DNA from: Legionella cherrii
GTDB lineage: Bacteria; Pseudomonadota; Gammaproteobacteria; Legionellales; Legionellaceae
Direction: 5' to 3'
DNA: 64,000 bases
NCBI RefSeq assembly: GCF_900635815.1
Contig: NZ_LR134173.1
Coordinates: 2,636,001 to 2,700,000, forward strand
Shown here piece by piece: positions 9,111-20,300 of this stretch. The notes beneath the pieces are model-generated. The model did no database searches and was not told the DNA's origin. It saw only the letters and a list, made by a program, of their open reading frames with translations. Position 1 is the first letter of the stretch, and every line of letters starts with the position of its first letter. A program made the translations under genes and the position numbers.

Positions 9111-9425
9111 ATGGAAAAGGTTAGCATCCAAAGTTACAAAATAGTGACACGTCTTCTGCTCTCCGTTACCTTCCTTATAGGCTTTTTCTACAGCAGCTTA
9201 GTTAGAGCAGATTCACCACCTTCACAACTACCAGGCCAGCAGCTTGCTTATTTTATTGGATATCATTCTGGCGGCTATTATGAACCACCTCCATATTATT
9301 ATCATCGTCATCAAAGGAATCTGTTCTGGACCCCCTGGAGATATGTAGGGCATGGCTGTCGTAGAAGCTGTCTTATTGACCGCTGGAGTGGTCGTGTTAT
9401 TCGTTGTAGAAGAATGTGCCGATAA
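9111..9425 (+). CDS. Small secreted basic Cys-containing protein
   Basis: The 104-residue protein has an N-terminal signal peptide (hydrophobic segment about residues 14-30, ending SSLVRADS). The mature part has a Pro/Tyr/His-rich stretch (YYEPPPYYYHRH) and a Cys/Arg-rich end with four Cys (GCRRSC, RCRRMC). It is probably periplasmic or exported, with two disulfides or a metal site. I do not recognise a named family. GGGG lies at about -10 of the ATG. It is divergent from the SDR gene. Confidence 0.65.
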   Translation: MEKVSIQSYKIVTRLLLSVTFLIGFFYSSLVRADSPPSQLPGQQLAYFIGYHSGGYYEPPPYYYHRHQRNLFWTPWRYVGHGCRRSCLIDRWSGRVIRCRRMCR

Positions 9426-9459
9426 TAAAACGGTTTTTGATAAAATCCAGGTGTTCAAA

Positions 9460-9545
9460 CCACGTCATTCCGAGCATAGCGAGGTATCTCCAGCAGTAGG
9501 ACAATATTACGATAGTGAGACTCTTCGCTACACTCGTGATCACGT
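9460..9545. repeat. Dispersed palindromic repeat (GAGCATAGCGAGG type)
   Basis: This stretch holds CCGAGCATAGCGAGGT (9470-9485), then TATCTCC and, further on, AGACTCTTCGCTACACTCG. That is the two arms of a REP-like element often written CCGAGCGTAGCGAGG...CCTTCGCTACACTCG. The same 16 bases recur at 62757-62772. It lies between two convergent genes. Confidence 0.6.
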
Positions 9546-9551
9546 GGGTTA

Positions 9552-11024
9552 TTAGGCAAAATAATCGACTAATCCCTTAAGTCTTTCTTTACTTCTTAAG
9601 GGGGTTATTCCAACTTCCTCTTCAAATGGTTGAGTTAGTTGCTCTTGGTCTCTATTATTTTGCTGAGAAAACTGACGAGGATTGGCTTCAGAATCAATTT
9701 GCACCTCAGATAAATTTAAACCTTGCTCAGCCATCATCGCCTGTAATCTCGGTAATGATTGATCAACAATGTCTCGAATATGATCATTATGGGTGATTAT
9801 ATTTACAGTAGCTGAATCATTTACCACCTTAATATTAATTTCTAGCGGTCCTAAATCTTCAGGATGTATTTTAATTACAGCACTCTTAATTTCTTGTTGA
9901 CCAAGCCAAATAATATGCTCGGAAAATTGTTTTGCCCATTCAGGTTTATCTATTTCCATGGGTATCGTTAATGATTGAGGTGCCCGCTCTAAAATGGCTA
10001 CCCTGTTTTCTATTTCCCTTGGTACATCAACTCGTACTTCATTTGTTAATGTAGGAACAATGGGTTGGAATTCCGTCCCAACAGGATTTTCACTTGTCGG
10101 TGTCGATATGGGAAGAGATGATGTTTCTTCCTTTTCTTTGATTAGTGGTTGAAATGAAAGGAATTCTTCCATCTTTTTTAGTTCTACTGGGTTTTCTAAA
10201 TAGTTGAATTCAGATTCTAACGGTAAATTTGATGCCATTAACTCCATATTTTTAAGATGAGTTAGCGGAATACTTGGAGCATCTATTCTGTCTTTAACTG
10301 GTTCTACAGACTGTACTATTGTATTTTTAAAATAGAGATCAAAGTCGGCATTTAAAATCTGATCGATATCATTAAGGGGATTATCCTTAACTTCGGCCAA
10401 ACTGGGTTGTTGTTCTTGGAAATTTTTATCATGTATCTCTTGTTGTTTTATCTCTTCGGACAAAACATTTTTTCTAAAACCCATTTCATCATGTAGTGTT
10501 TGATTTTCTATAACTTGTACTAACCCAGGTGAAGTTTTTTCATCATCTTGCTCTGTAAGTGATGCGCTATTTAACAAATCAATTGGATTATCTTTCTGCT
10601 CTGCATTGCTCTGATTTATTTCAATTTCCTGCCGATAATAGTGAGAATTAATCCAGGAAACAGCAACATTATTTTCCATTTCACTTAGTGCTTGCTCTTC
10701 ACTTTTATCTTCGGAAAGCTCTTCAGATTCTGAATGAATTGTTTCTGATGGAGGCAGCTGAAGTTCTTCTGGAGTTGAAGGATTTTCCTGATAATTCGAT
10801 ATCTTTTCTACAACATGTGTCAATAATAAAATAAAAGCATTCGGATTGTTGAAATCGATGGTTGGCAGAGGATTTTGAGTATCATTTTGATATGTTCCTA
10901 CTGATGCTGCCAATATTTCGCCAGTTATGGCAGTTTCACATGACTCATCGTTAGAGAAAAAGTCAGCAACGCCAGGTAGATTCGATAGTACATTATTCAA
11001 GTCGGTCATTCTAACTCTCTCCAT
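9552..11024 (-). CDS. fliK: Flagellar hook-length control protein
   Basis: The 490-residue protein consists of a long acidic, low-complexity N-terminal region (about 1-370) and a conserved FliK C-terminal core (about 375-465). The core has IKSAVIKIHPEDLGPLEI, in which the LGPLEI element is diagnostic, and the ARLQAMMAEQGL-like helix near 435. FliK is exported by the flagellar type III system and switches export from hook to filament substrates. No other flagellar gene is in the window. The long disordered N-terminus is normal for the family and fits its molecular-ruler role. Confidence 0.85.
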   Translation of the reverse strand: MERVRMTDLNNVLSNLPGVADFFSNDESCETAITGEILAASVGTYQNDTQNPLPTIDFNNPNAFILLLTHVVEKISNYQENPSTPEELQLPPSETIHSESEELSEDKSEEQALSEMENNVAVSWINSHYYRQEIEINQSNAEQKDNPIDLLNSASLTEQDDEKTSPGLVQVIENQTLHDEMGFRKNVLSEEIKQQEIHDKNFQEQQPSLAEVKDNPLNDIDQILNADFDLYFKNTIVQSVEPVKDRIDAPSIPLTHLKNMELMASNLPLESEFNYLENPVELKKMEEFLSFQPLIKEKEETSSLPISTPTSENPVGTEFQPIVPTLTNEVRVDVPREIENRVAILERAPQSLTIPMEIDKPEWAKQFSEHIIWLGQQEIKSAVIKIHPEDLGPLEINIKVVNDSATVNIITHNDHIRDIVDQSLPRLQAMMAEQGLNLSEVQIDSEANPRQFSQQNNRDQEQLTQPFEEEVGITPLRSKERLKGLVDYFA

Positions 11025-11191
11025 AATTTTGATTATTGGAAAGCAATATTCGTACCAATTGAGAACTTAAAATGGAATTATCAAAATTTTGTAAAAAAAT
11101 ATTTCTTGAGTGTAAATTAATCTAAAAGGTCTATTTTAGTCCAAGTCAATAATGTTAATCTACGCCCAATAAAATTTAAAGGACAATTAAC

Positions 11192-11809
11192 ATGTTTTCG
11201 AAGTCATTTTATTCTAAAAAATATACGCATCAATCAGTTATGATGGAAATTAAAGAGGCGAAAGACTTATTGAAGGACAAAGAAGAAACCGATAAATCTG
11301 CTTTTTTTATCCTGCTACAGGTTCGAATGGATGATTTTGAGAAGGCCCTGAAGGAAACTTCTGATTCTTATGAACAACAAAGAATCATTGATCAATACCA
11401 CCGTTTTGCTAAAACGGTACTCGATTGCCTCTCCAAACCGAAAGAAACGCCTGGTCATTTAAGAATTTACTTCGACTCTAGAAATTATTACCCCGTAGGT
11501 GTTACTGAGGTAACTAAAGAGCCTATTCGGCATCACATATCACTCGCTGTGACTATTTTAGGTGCTGCGCTGATCATAGCATCCATTGCCACACTTTTTG
11601 TGAATCCCCTGTTTACAGCTATCTTGCTCCCTATCGGTATTAGCCTGTTAGCTCCTGGATTATTTTCTTTATTAAATCCAAACTCTCTAGACCCATCAAG
11701 CAAACAAGAGGTAGAGAAACAAATTTTTGAAGCGGGAGCTCGATTAATTGATCCAAAGTTTGATGAGGATCAACAATATACCACCCCGTTGAGCACTATG
11801 GCGTTATAA
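11192..11809 (+). CDS. Legionella-type membrane protein (DUF5638-like)
   Basis: The 205-residue protein has a helical, charged N-terminal two-thirds and a pair of adjacent hydrophobic segments (about residues 118-140 and 142-162) forming a membrane hairpin, then a polar tail. AAAGGA precedes the ATG. I associate this layout with DUF5638 proteins of Legionella, from memory only. It stands alone between fliK and acnA. It could be an inner-membrane protein or a secreted host-membrane protein. Confidence 0.6.
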   Translation: MFSKSFYSKKYTHQSVMMEIKEAKDLLKDKEETDKSAFFILLQVRMDDFEKALKETSDSYEQQRIIDQYHRFAKTVLDCLSKPKETPGHLRIYFDSRNYYPVGVTEVTKEPIRHHISLAVTILGAALIIASIATLFVNPLFTAILLPIGISLLAPGLFSLLNPNSLDPSSKQEVEKQIFEAGARLIDPKFDEDQQYTTPLSTMAL

Positions 11810-11895
11810 AAAGTTCAGGCCTAATTTCATCAGATCTCATGGAATTTTCTTAAAATTGAGCTATCATTCAGTTTTTGATTTCAGGAGCTCCTTAA

Positions 11896-14571
11896 ATGAA
11901 AGTAGGTCGTGACAGCTTATCAACAAAATCTCAATTGCATGTAGATGGAAAAACATATCATTATTACAGCCTTAAAGAAGTCGAACAAAAAAACTTCAAG
12001 GGAATAAGTCGACTTCCCTATTCGCTTAAAGTCCTTCTTGAAAATTTATTACGTTTTGAGGACGATAACACAGTAACAACTAAAGATATTAAAGCGATCG
12101 CAGACTGGCTAAACAATAAAACTTCCCAACACGAGATTGCCTTTAGACCTGCGCGTGTATTGATGCAGGATTTTACAGGAGTTCCAGCGGTAGTTGATTT
12201 AGCAGCAATGCGCAATGCAATCGCTCAAATGGGTGGAAACCCTGATAAAATCGCTCCTTTATCACCTGTTGATTTAGTGATTGATCACTCAGTGATGGTT
12301 GACAAATTTGGAAGCACCGATGCGTTGACAGTGAATACCGAAATTGAGATGAAGCGAAATAACGAACGCTATGAATTTTTACGCTGGGGTCAAAAAGCTT
12401 TTGATAATTTTCAAGTCGTGCCACCTGGAACAGGTATTTGTCACCAAGTCAATCTTGAGTACTTGGGAAAAACCGTATGGAGCAGTAGCGACAACGGTAC
12501 TTTATATGCCTATCCAGATACTCTAGTTGGCACAGACTCTCATACAACGATGATTAATGGTCTAGGTGTACTGGGATGGGGAGTTGGTGGTATTGAGGCA
12601 GAAGCAGCGATGTTGGGTCAACCTGTCTCCATGTTGATTCCTGAAGTGATTGGCTTCAAATTGCATGGCAAGATGAAAGAAGGCATTACCGCAACTGACC
12701 TGGTACTTACTGTAACCCAGATGCTTAGGAAAAAAGGCGTTGTAGGTAAATTTGTTGAATTTTATGGCCCCGGTTTGAGCGATTTACCGCTTGCTGATCG
12801 CGCCACAATCTCTAATATGGCACCTGAATATGGGGCTACCTGTGGATTTTTCCCTGTCGACAAAGAAACAATACGCTATCTTGAACTAACTGGACGTGAT
12901 AAACACACCGTTGCCTTGGTTGAAGCTTATGCTAAAGCGCAAGGAATGTGGTATGAAAAAGATAGTGAAGATCCTATATTCACTGACACTTTAGAACTTG
13001 ATTTAAGTACCATTGTACCCTCATTAGCTGGTCCTAAACGCCCTCAAGATAAAGTCACTCTAAGCACTTTACCTATTGAGTTTAATACGTTCCTCAAAGA
13101 AGCAGGAAAAGAACAAGAAAAAGATTCTTCATTTGCAGTTAAAAATCATGATTTTAAAATGAAACACGGACATGTAGTTATTGCTGCGATAACCAGTTGC
13201 ACGAACACATCGAATCCGAGCGTCCTTATGGCTGCAGGCTTATTGGCAAAAAAAGCAATTGAAAAAGGGTTACAGCGCAAGCCTTGGGTAAAATCTTCTT
13301 TAGCCCCTGGTTCAAAAGTAGTAACAGATTATCTCAAACAAGCCGGGTTACAATCTTATTTAGATCAATTAGGGTTTAATTTGGTGGGCTACGGTTGTAC
13401 TACATGTATTGGTAATTCTGGCCCGCTGCCTGATGCAATTTCTCACAGCGTTAGTGATAATGATCTCGTTGTTTCTGCTGTTTTATCAGGAAACCGTAAT
13501 TTTGAAGGACGTGTACATCCTCAAGTTAGAGCAAACTGGTTGGCTTCACCTCCGCTAGTAGTTGCTTATGCGCTTTGCGGCACCACGACCATTGATTTAA
13601 GCAAAGATCCCATAGGTAAAGACAATAAGGGCAATGATGTATATTTGAAGGATATTTGGCCTTCTAACGCCGAAATTGCAGCTGAAGTATCTAAAGTAAC
13701 GGGGGGAATGTTCCGCAAAGAATATGCAGAAGTATTCCTTGGTGATGAACACTGGCAAGCGATTAAAACAGGCAGTGGAAAAACTTATGAATGGGACGCT
13801 CATTCAACCTACATTCAGCATCCACCGTTTTTTGATAACTTAAAAATAAAGCCTGAGCCGATTAAGCCGATTAAACAAGCGTATATTCTTGCTTTATTTG
13901 GTGACTCGATTACCACGGATCACATCTCTCCAGCAGGTTCTATTAAGGCGAACTCTCCTGCAGGCCTTTATTTAAAATCCAAAGGAGTTGATGAAAAAGA
14001 ATTTAACTCTTATGGCTCTCGCCGCGGGAACCATGAAGTGATGATGCGAGGCACTTTTGCTAATATCCGTATCCGTAATGAAATGACTCCAGGCCAAGAA
14101 GGCGGTATCACACATTATATTCCTTCAGGTGAGGTAATGCCCATTTATGATGCAGCAATGCTTTATCAAAAGGAACATCATGATCTTGTGGTCATTGCAG
14201 GTAAAGAATACGGTACCGGATCTTCAAGAGACTGGGCGGCAAAAGGAACCAATTTACTTGGCGTCAAAGCAGTGATTACTGAAAGTTTTGAACGCATTCA
14301 CCGTTCCAATTTAATTGGCATGGGGGTCTTACCATTACAGTTTTGTGATGGGATGACGCGTAAGACATTGGAGTTAAAGGGAGATGAGCGCATTAGTATT
14401 GATGTATCCGATTCTTTAAAACCTGGCTCCATGGTTCCAGTCACCATTGAACGAACCAATGGTCAAGTCGAACAAATAAAAGCATTATGCCGAATCGATA
14501 CTGCAGACGAATTAGAATATTATAAAAATGGTGGTATTCTGCAATACGTTCTCAGAAATCTGTGTGCTTGA
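11896..14571 (+). CDS. acnA: Aconitate hydratase A
   Basis: It interconverts citrate and isocitrate in the TCA cycle using a 4Fe-4S cluster. Length 891 is normal for the AcnA/IRP type. Cluster ligands are visible as ITSCTNT (near residue 436) and GCTTC (near 502-506, in [12 protein letters not shown]). The swivel domain contains [16 protein letters not shown] near 774-789. The leader has AGGAG before the ATG. A strong hairpin lies just downstream, so it is probably monocistronic. Confidence 0.97.
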   Translation: MKVGRDSLSTKSQLHVDGKTYHYYSLKEVEQKNFKGISRLPYSLKVLLENLLRFEDDNTVTTKDIKAIADWLNNKTSQHEIAFRPARVLMQDFTGVPAVVDLAAMRNAIAQMGGNPDKIAPLSPVDLVIDHSVMVDKFGSTDALTVNTEIEMKRNNERYEFLRWGQKAFDNFQVVPPGTGICHQVNLEYLGKTVWSSSDNGTLYAYPDTLVGTDSHTTMINGLGVLGWGVGGIEAEAAMLGQPVSMLIPEVIGFKLHGKMKEGITATDLVLTVTQMLRKKGVVGKFVEFYGPGLSDLPLADRATISNMAPEYGATCGFFPVDKETIRYLELTGRDKHTVALVEAYAKAQGMWYEKDSEDPIFTDTLELDLSTIVPSLAGPKRPQDKVTLSTLPIEFNTFLKEAGKEQEKDSSFAVKNHDFKMKHGHVVIAAITSCTNTSNPSVLMAAGLLAKKAIEKGLQRKPWVKSSLAPGSKVVTDYLKQAGLQSYLDQLGFNLVGYGCTTCIGNSGPLPDAISHSVSDNDLVVSAVLSGNRNFEGRVHPQVRANWLASPPLVVAYALCGTTTIDLSKDPIGKDNKGNDVYLKDIWPSNAEIAAEVSKVTGGMFRKEYAEVFLGDEHWQAIKTGSGKTYEWDAHSTYIQHPPFFDNLKIKPEPIKPIKQAYILALFGDSITTDHISPAGSIKANSPAGLYLKSKGVDEKEFNSYGSRRGNHEVMMRGTFANIRIRNEMTPGQEGGITHYIPSGEVMPIYDAAMLYQKEHHDLVVIAGKEYGTGSSRDWAAKGTNLLGVKAVITESFERIHRSNLIGMGVLPLQFCDGMTRKTLELKGDERISIDVSDSLKPGSMVPVTIERTNGQVEQIKALCRIDTADELEYYKNGGILQYVLRNLCA

Positions 14572-14589
14572 GATGATCATGATATATTC

Positions 14590-14612
14590 TCAGTTGGGTC
14601 TCTGGCCCAACT
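14590..14612 (+). terminator. Hairpin after acnA
   Basis: CAGTTGGG (14590-14597) and CCCAACTG (14605-14612) form a perfect 8 bp stem with a 7-base loop, 19 bases after the acnA stop. No U-tract follows, so it is either an mRNA 3'-protecting structure or a weak terminator. Confidence 0.55.
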
Positions 14613-14761
14613 GCTGCATTTGCAAATTATTTCGATATACTCATCGTTTGTTTGAGTTAAAATCCAATCCTATTTTTTTATTTAAATTTGATAAATGACA
14701 ATAGCACTGGCATCCAAAGTTATTGGCGGTTTGGTTAGACCGCATTTGTTAAGGATTAATC

Positions 14762-16132
14762 ATGAATCAACCTAAAAAGGTTCTTAGCGTTTTTTCTTTG
14801 GTAATGATCAACGTCATTGCTGTGGATAGCTTACGAACTTTGCCTATTAGTGCCAAACTCGGCCTTACACTAGTCTCTTATTATGTTGTTGCCGCATTTG
14901 CCTTTTTTATTCCTGTCTCTTTAGTGGCAGCTGAATTAGCCACCACCTATCCTGAAACAGGAGGAATTTACGTATGGGTTCGAGAAGCATTCGGCAAACG
15001 CGCAGCGTTTATTACGATTTGGCTTCAATGGATATATAATGTCGTTTGGTACCCAACCATACTTGCTTTTATCGCAGCCACCCTATCCTACTTAATTGCC
15101 CCCGAATTGGGAAATAACAAGTATTATTTGTTAGGCACAGTACTTGTTCTGTTTTGGTTGTTCACAATACTGAATTGTTTTGGAATGAAAATATCAAGCA
15201 TAGTGAGCACTATTGGCGCAACAATAGGAACTATATTTCCGATGCTTTTTATTATTTTCTTGGCAATTCTTTGGGCAGTTCAAGGAAAACCTATGGTTGT
15301 GGGCTATCCCACCGCATGGTTACCTGACTTCAGTTCTTTGGGTAATTTATCATTATTTGCCGTGGTTTTATTTGGTCTACTTGGTATGGAGATGTCAGCC
15401 GTTCATGCTGAAGAAGTAAAAAATCCCCAACGCGATTATCCAAAAGCACTTTTTTATTCAACTATTTTAGTCATTTCTACCCTTTCCCTGGGCTCAATAG
15501 CCATTATGGTTGTAGTCCCTAATGAAAGTTTAAGTGTTGTATCTGGACTTATTGATGCTTATGCAGTTTTTTTTAATTCCTATAACATGCCCTGGATGAC
15601 CTCAATTATTGCTATTTTAATTATTTTAGGTGGCCTCAGTGGCGTTTCAGCATGGATTATTGGCCCCACAAAAGGGTTAATGGTTTCAGCGCGTGACGGC
15701 TCTTTACCTGTTCAATTCGCCCATACCAATAAATATGGCGCGCCGACAACTATTCTCTTTGCACAAGCTGTTATTTTTACCATTTTAAGTACTGCTTTTA
15801 TTTTGTTGGATTCAATTAATGCAGCATACTGGATGTTAAGTGATCTGTGTGCTCAAATGGCTTTATTAGTATATGTCTTTATGTTTGCTGCAGCCATTAA
15901 ATTAAGGTACAGCAAACCCAACCTACATCGTGGTTACACTGTCCCAGGTGGTAATGCATTCATGTGGTTATTATGTATTATGGGGATTCTCTGTTGCCTT
16001 ACAGCAATAGTTATTGGTTTTGTACCTCCGACACAAATACCTGTTGGCAATGTATACATATTTGAATCATTTTTAATCGGTGGGTTAATTTTATTCGTAT
16101 TAATTCCTTGGTTTCTTGCTAAAAAGCATTAG
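14762..16132 (+). CDS. APC-superfamily amino acid permease
   Basis: The 456-residue protein has about twelve hydrophobic segments. The first helix region, the ELATTYPETGGIYVWV segment near residues 57-72 and the GLLGMEMSAVHAEEV segment near 204-218 fit the APC family, closest in style to GadC/AdiC-type amino acid antiporters. It sits in the inner membrane. AAGGA precedes the ATG. It lies alone, so its substrate cannot be read from context; glutamate/GABA or a similar amino acid is a guess. Confidence 0.88.
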   Translation: MNQPKKVLSVFSLVMINVIAVDSLRTLPISAKLGLTLVSYYVVAAFAFFIPVSLVAAELATTYPETGGIYVWVREAFGKRAAFITIWLQWIYNVVWYPTILAFIAATLSYLIAPELGNNKYYLLGTVLVLFWLFTILNCFGMKISSIVSTIGATIGTIFPMLFIIFLAILWAVQGKPMVVGYPTAWLPDFSSLGNLSLFAVVLFGLLGMEMSAVHAEEVKNPQRDYPKALFYSTILVISTLSLGSIAIMVVVPNESLSVVSGLIDAYAVFFNSYNMPWMTSIIAILIILGGLSGVSAWIIGPTKGLMVSARDGSLPVQFAHTNKYGAPTTILFAQAVIFTILSTAFILLDSINAAYWMLSDLCAQMALLVYVFMFAAAIKLRYSKPNLHRGYTVPGGNAFMWLLCIMGILCCLTAIVIGFVPPTQIPVGNVYIFESFLIGGLILFVLIPWFLAKKH

Positions 16133-16173
16133 AGTATTTTAATTAAACATTTGTTTTAACAAGCACTTCGCAT

Positions 16174-16270
16174 ACCCCTCATCCTAACCTTCTCCCCAAA
16201 GGGCGAGGGGATGAATAATAAATCTACAGCCCCCCTCTCCCGCTTACTGGAAAGGGCTAGTATGAGAGTA
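16174..16270. repeat. Dispersed repeat of the CCCTCATCCTAACC type
   Basis: CCCCTCATCCTAACCTTCTCCCC then GGGCGAGGGG (16174-16210), followed by CCCCCTCTCCC and GGAAAGGG arms up to about 16255, make two adjacent palindromes. This sequence type (CCCTCACCCTAACCCTCTCCC...GGGAGAGGG) is a widespread REP-like intergenic repeat in proteobacteria. It fills the gap between two convergent genes. Confidence 0.6.
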
Positions 16271-16332
16271 TTAAAAATTTTTTCATGAGCATGAAGGGTT
16301 ACACACTAACCCAAGGCTGCAATTATTGATTA

Positions 16333-17190
16333 TTATGCAAAGAAATCAATAACCGCTTGGTTCCACTGTTTCGGTTGCTCCAAATTAGATAAATGACCTG
16401 TATTCGGCAAAATAATTAATTGACTATTTTGGGCAAGTGAATGCATATCGATACTTTGTTGGGGTGGAATTACTTGATCCATTTCGCCTGTAATAATTAA
16501 AATAGGCAACGTTGTCGTTGCGAGTAGGGATGAGGTGGAGTTACGGAGTGCCATCCCGCGCAAAGCAGATGCTGCAGCTGTTGATTTTTGCAAGCTTAAT
16601 ATATGATAAAGGTAGGTTTTTATTTCCAGCGAAACGTTAGAAGAAAGTGCTTTTACCATAAATCCATCGATCCATTTATCCATTCCATTTTCAAGAACCT
16701 CAAGAGCAGCTTTTTCACGAGCCGCTTTTGTTTCTGGGCTATCTGCCTCAGATTGGGTATTGGCAAGTACCAATCCCAATACTCGATTTGGATATTTATC
16801 TAAAAAGGCCAGAGCTATGTATCCCCCCATGGATTCCCCACCAATGATCGCTTTATCAATTTTTAAGTAATCTAATAATTCTTGTATTTCATGAGCATAT
16901 TCTGACATAGGAATTGCATGTCCATCGACACTCGATGATTGGCCAAATCCCCATAGATCCAATGTAATTACGCGAAAATTCGCTTTAAGCCCCTCTTGTT
17001 GAGCCTGCCATATTCGTTGATCGGTGGGAAATGCATGAATTAATACAAGTGGCTTTCCCACTCCCACGTCATTATAAGAAATAAAATGATTTGTATCAGG
17101 AAAAGCTATGGTTGTTGCGAACAAAGTATTATTCAAAATAAAAAAAATAGAAATTAAAATAAAGCGGGATACAAAGAACAGCTTGTTCAT
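16333..17190 (-). CDS. Exported alpha/beta hydrolase
   Basis: The 285-residue protein has an N-terminal signal peptide (FVSRFILISIFFILNN, ending near ATTIAF). The alpha/beta hydrolase core follows: the oxyanion-hole HAFPTDQRIW (about 53-62), the nucleophile elbow GESMGG (Ser near residue 118), an acid in the GEMDQVIPP loop near 235 and a His in GHLSNLEQP near 265. It resembles 3-oxoadipate enol-lactonase/haloperoxidase-type esterases. It is probably periplasmic, or a lipolytic enzyme exported by type II secretion. Substrate unknown. Confidence 0.85.
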   Translation of the reverse strand: MNKLFFVSRFILISIFFILNNTLFATTIAFPDTNHFISYNDVGVGKPLVLIHAFPTDQRIWQAQQEGLKANFRVITLDLWGFGQSSSVDGHAIPMSEYAHEIQELLDYLKIDKAIIGGESMGGYIALAFLDKYPNRVLGLVLANTQSEADSPETKAAREKAALEVLENGMDKWIDGFMVKALSSNVSLEIKTYLYHILSLQKSTAAASALRGMALRNSTSSLLATTTLPILIITGEMDQVIPPQQSIDMHSLAQNSQLIILPNTGHLSNLEQPKQWNQAVIDFFA

Positions 17191-17305
17191 TAATTACTCC
17201 CTTAATCATCATGTTGTCACTTCATGTTACATGATAAATATAAAAGTTACTTTAAAAGAGTGATTAACCCCTCTTTTAAAGTAACATCCTTTATTCGCAC
17301 ATCGC

Positions 17306-20300
17306 TTAATCAGGCAAGGACATCAAACTTGCATTTCCTCCAGCTGCAGTGGTATCCACAGTATAAGTTCGCTCATGACAAAGTCGGACTAAATAGTTAG
17401 GTCCACCTGCTTTAGGACCTGTTCCTGAAAGTCCCTCACCACCAAAAGGTTGTAAACCGACAACTGCCCCTATCATATTTCGGTTTACATAACAGTTCCC
17501 TGCATGAACATTCTGTCTGATGTATTCAACGGTCTCATTAATACGGCTATGGATACCAAGAGTTAAACCATAACCGGTTGCATTAATTTGTTTAATCACT
17601 TGATCCAGGTCTTTGCGCTTAAATTGAATCACATGCAACACTGGGCCGAAAACTTCTCTTTCTAGTGCATTGATATGATCAATAGCAATAGCAGTTGGTG
17701 GCATAAAATATCCTGATTCATGTGACTCATCCAATGGGCATTGGTAAATTATTTCAAAACGTTTTTTCATATTTTCCACATGACTTTTTAAGGTGGACAA
17801 TGCCGTTTTGTCTATAACAGGTCCTATATCAGTAGCGAGCCAGCGAGGATCTCCTACGACCAACTCCGCCATGGCCCCTTTTAAAAGCGCTATAGTTCTT
17901 GGGTAAACCTCCTCCTGAACAAATAACACCCTCAATGCAGAACATCTTTGACCCGCACTACCAAACGCTGAATTGATTGCATCAACAACAACTTGCTCTA
18001 GTAAAGCAGACGAATCAACGATCATTGCATTTTGACCACCCGTTTCAGCAATCAATGGAATAATTTCTCCGCCTCGTGTCGATAAGGTTTGATTAATCAG
18101 ATTGGCAGTATCAGTTGAACCTGTAAATAACACTGCTTTAATTCGTTTATCAGCGACCAATGCAGCGCCAATAGTCTCGCCTGGGCCAGGGAGTAATTGT
18201 ACAGCACCGATAGGAATTCCTGCTTGATGCATTAATTTAATAGTATATGCAGCAATCAATGGAGTTTGTTCTGCAGGTTTTGCAATAGCGCAGTTTCCTG
18301 TTACTAAAGCAGCAGCAATCTGCCCTGTAAAAATCGCTAATGGGAAATTCCACGGACTAATACAAAGTACTATGCCGCGTGGATGCAAACTCAACTCGTT
18401 TAATTCGCCTGTATACCCCGATAAACGCAAAGGAGCTGATAGGATTTGCTGTGCTTGCGTGGCATAGTAGCGGCAAAAATCAATGGCCTCGCGCACTTCA
18501 GCAATACAGTCACTCATTGTTTTACCCGCTTCCAGACAGGCTATAGTCATCAATTCGGCCTGGTTTTCCTGCAATAAATCAGCAAATCGATTGAGACATG
18601 CAGCTCGTTCTTTAACGGGCATAGCGGACCAAGCTGGAAAGGTCTGCTCTGCTTTTGCTAGAGCCTGATCTACATCCCCAAGTGATGCATTTTGGACCGT
18701 TCCAACAAGGTTTTCTATTTGTTGTGGGGATTCAATTCGTTGCTTTTCACCTATTAGCGTGGTGCTGCCTGCGATAATGGGTTCTGAAGTCCATTGCTGC
18801 AGCTTGAGTTGTGCCATTTTTTGTTGCAAAAGTGCGCGCTCGGTTCGATCGGTAAAATCAAAACCTTTAGAGTTTTTTCTATTGGGTTGAAACACATCAT
18901 CAGGCAAGGGAATATTTTGATTCATTTTATGCAATAATGACTTGGCTTTTTCAACAGGGTCCTCAACCAAAGTACTTATAGGCGCGTTGTCATCAACGAT
19001 TCGGTTTACGAATGAAGAATTTGCTCCATTTTCTAATAATCTACGCACCAAATAAGGAAGTAAATCCTCATGACTACCTACAGGTGCATAAATACGACAA
19101 GGAATACCATAACACTCAGCCGGCACGATTTGTTGATACAGTTCATTGCCCATTCCATGCAAACACTGAAACTCAAAATCTCGATAATCGCCAGTAATAT
19201 TTAAAATCATCGCTACAGAATAAGCATTATGTGTCGCAAATTGCGGATAAATGGCATCCGTCATAGTTAATATTTTTTTTGCACAAGCCTGAAAAGAAAC
19301 ATCAGTAAAAACTTTACGTGTAAAAACAGGGTATTCATTTAAGCCCTGCATTTGCGTTTTCTTAATTTCGCTATCCCAATAGGCGCCTTTAATCAAGCGC
19401 ACCATAATTCGACGTTGTTTTCTTCTTGCTAGAGCGGCTACCCAATCAAGTACATAAAACGCTCGTTTTTGATAAGACTGGACTGCCAATCCAAAGCCAT
19501 TCCATCCATCTAAACTGGAGTCATTAAAAACACGCTCCATGACATCAAGTGATAACTCCAAACGCTCAGATTCTTCCGCATCAACAGTTAGAGCGATATC
19601 ATAATTTTTTGCCAAACGAGCAAGAGCCAACAGTTTAGGTGGCAGCTCATCCATAACTCGCTCATGTTGGCTCTCATTATAACGTGGATGTAATGCAGAA
19701 AGTTTTATAGAGATCCCTGCCCGTTTATAAACATTTGAATCTTTATCAGCCTGCCTGCCTATTGCTTCAATTGCTTCTTTATATGCTTCAAAATAACGTG
19801 ATGCATCAATCGAAGTAAGCGCTGCTTCACCTAGCATGTCATAAGAATAACGATATCCTTGAGCTTCTTTCTTTTTAGCTCGGTTTAATGCTTCATCTAT
19901 GGTACGTCCCATAACAAATTGTTTACTCATAATCCGCATTGCTTTATCGACGGCTTTTCTAACAACCGCCTCACTACTGCGATTAACGAGTTTCATTAAC
20001 GATTTAGATAATGTTGTTTGGGCCTTTTCTGGGGTCAGTATTTTTCCTGTAAGCATCAGAGCCCATGTTGTGGCATTTACAAAAAATGAATCACTTTGAC
20101 CTATATGGGATTTCCAATCACCACCAGATAATTTATCTTTAATTAAATTATCAATTGTAGCGCTGTCAGGAACACGCAGTAATGCTTCGGCCAAACACAT
20201 GAGGGCAATCCCTTCATCACTGGATAAGGCATATTCAGTTAGAAATGAATCAATCCCCGTACTTTTTTTTCTATCGGTTCGCACTGACTCAACCAGTTTT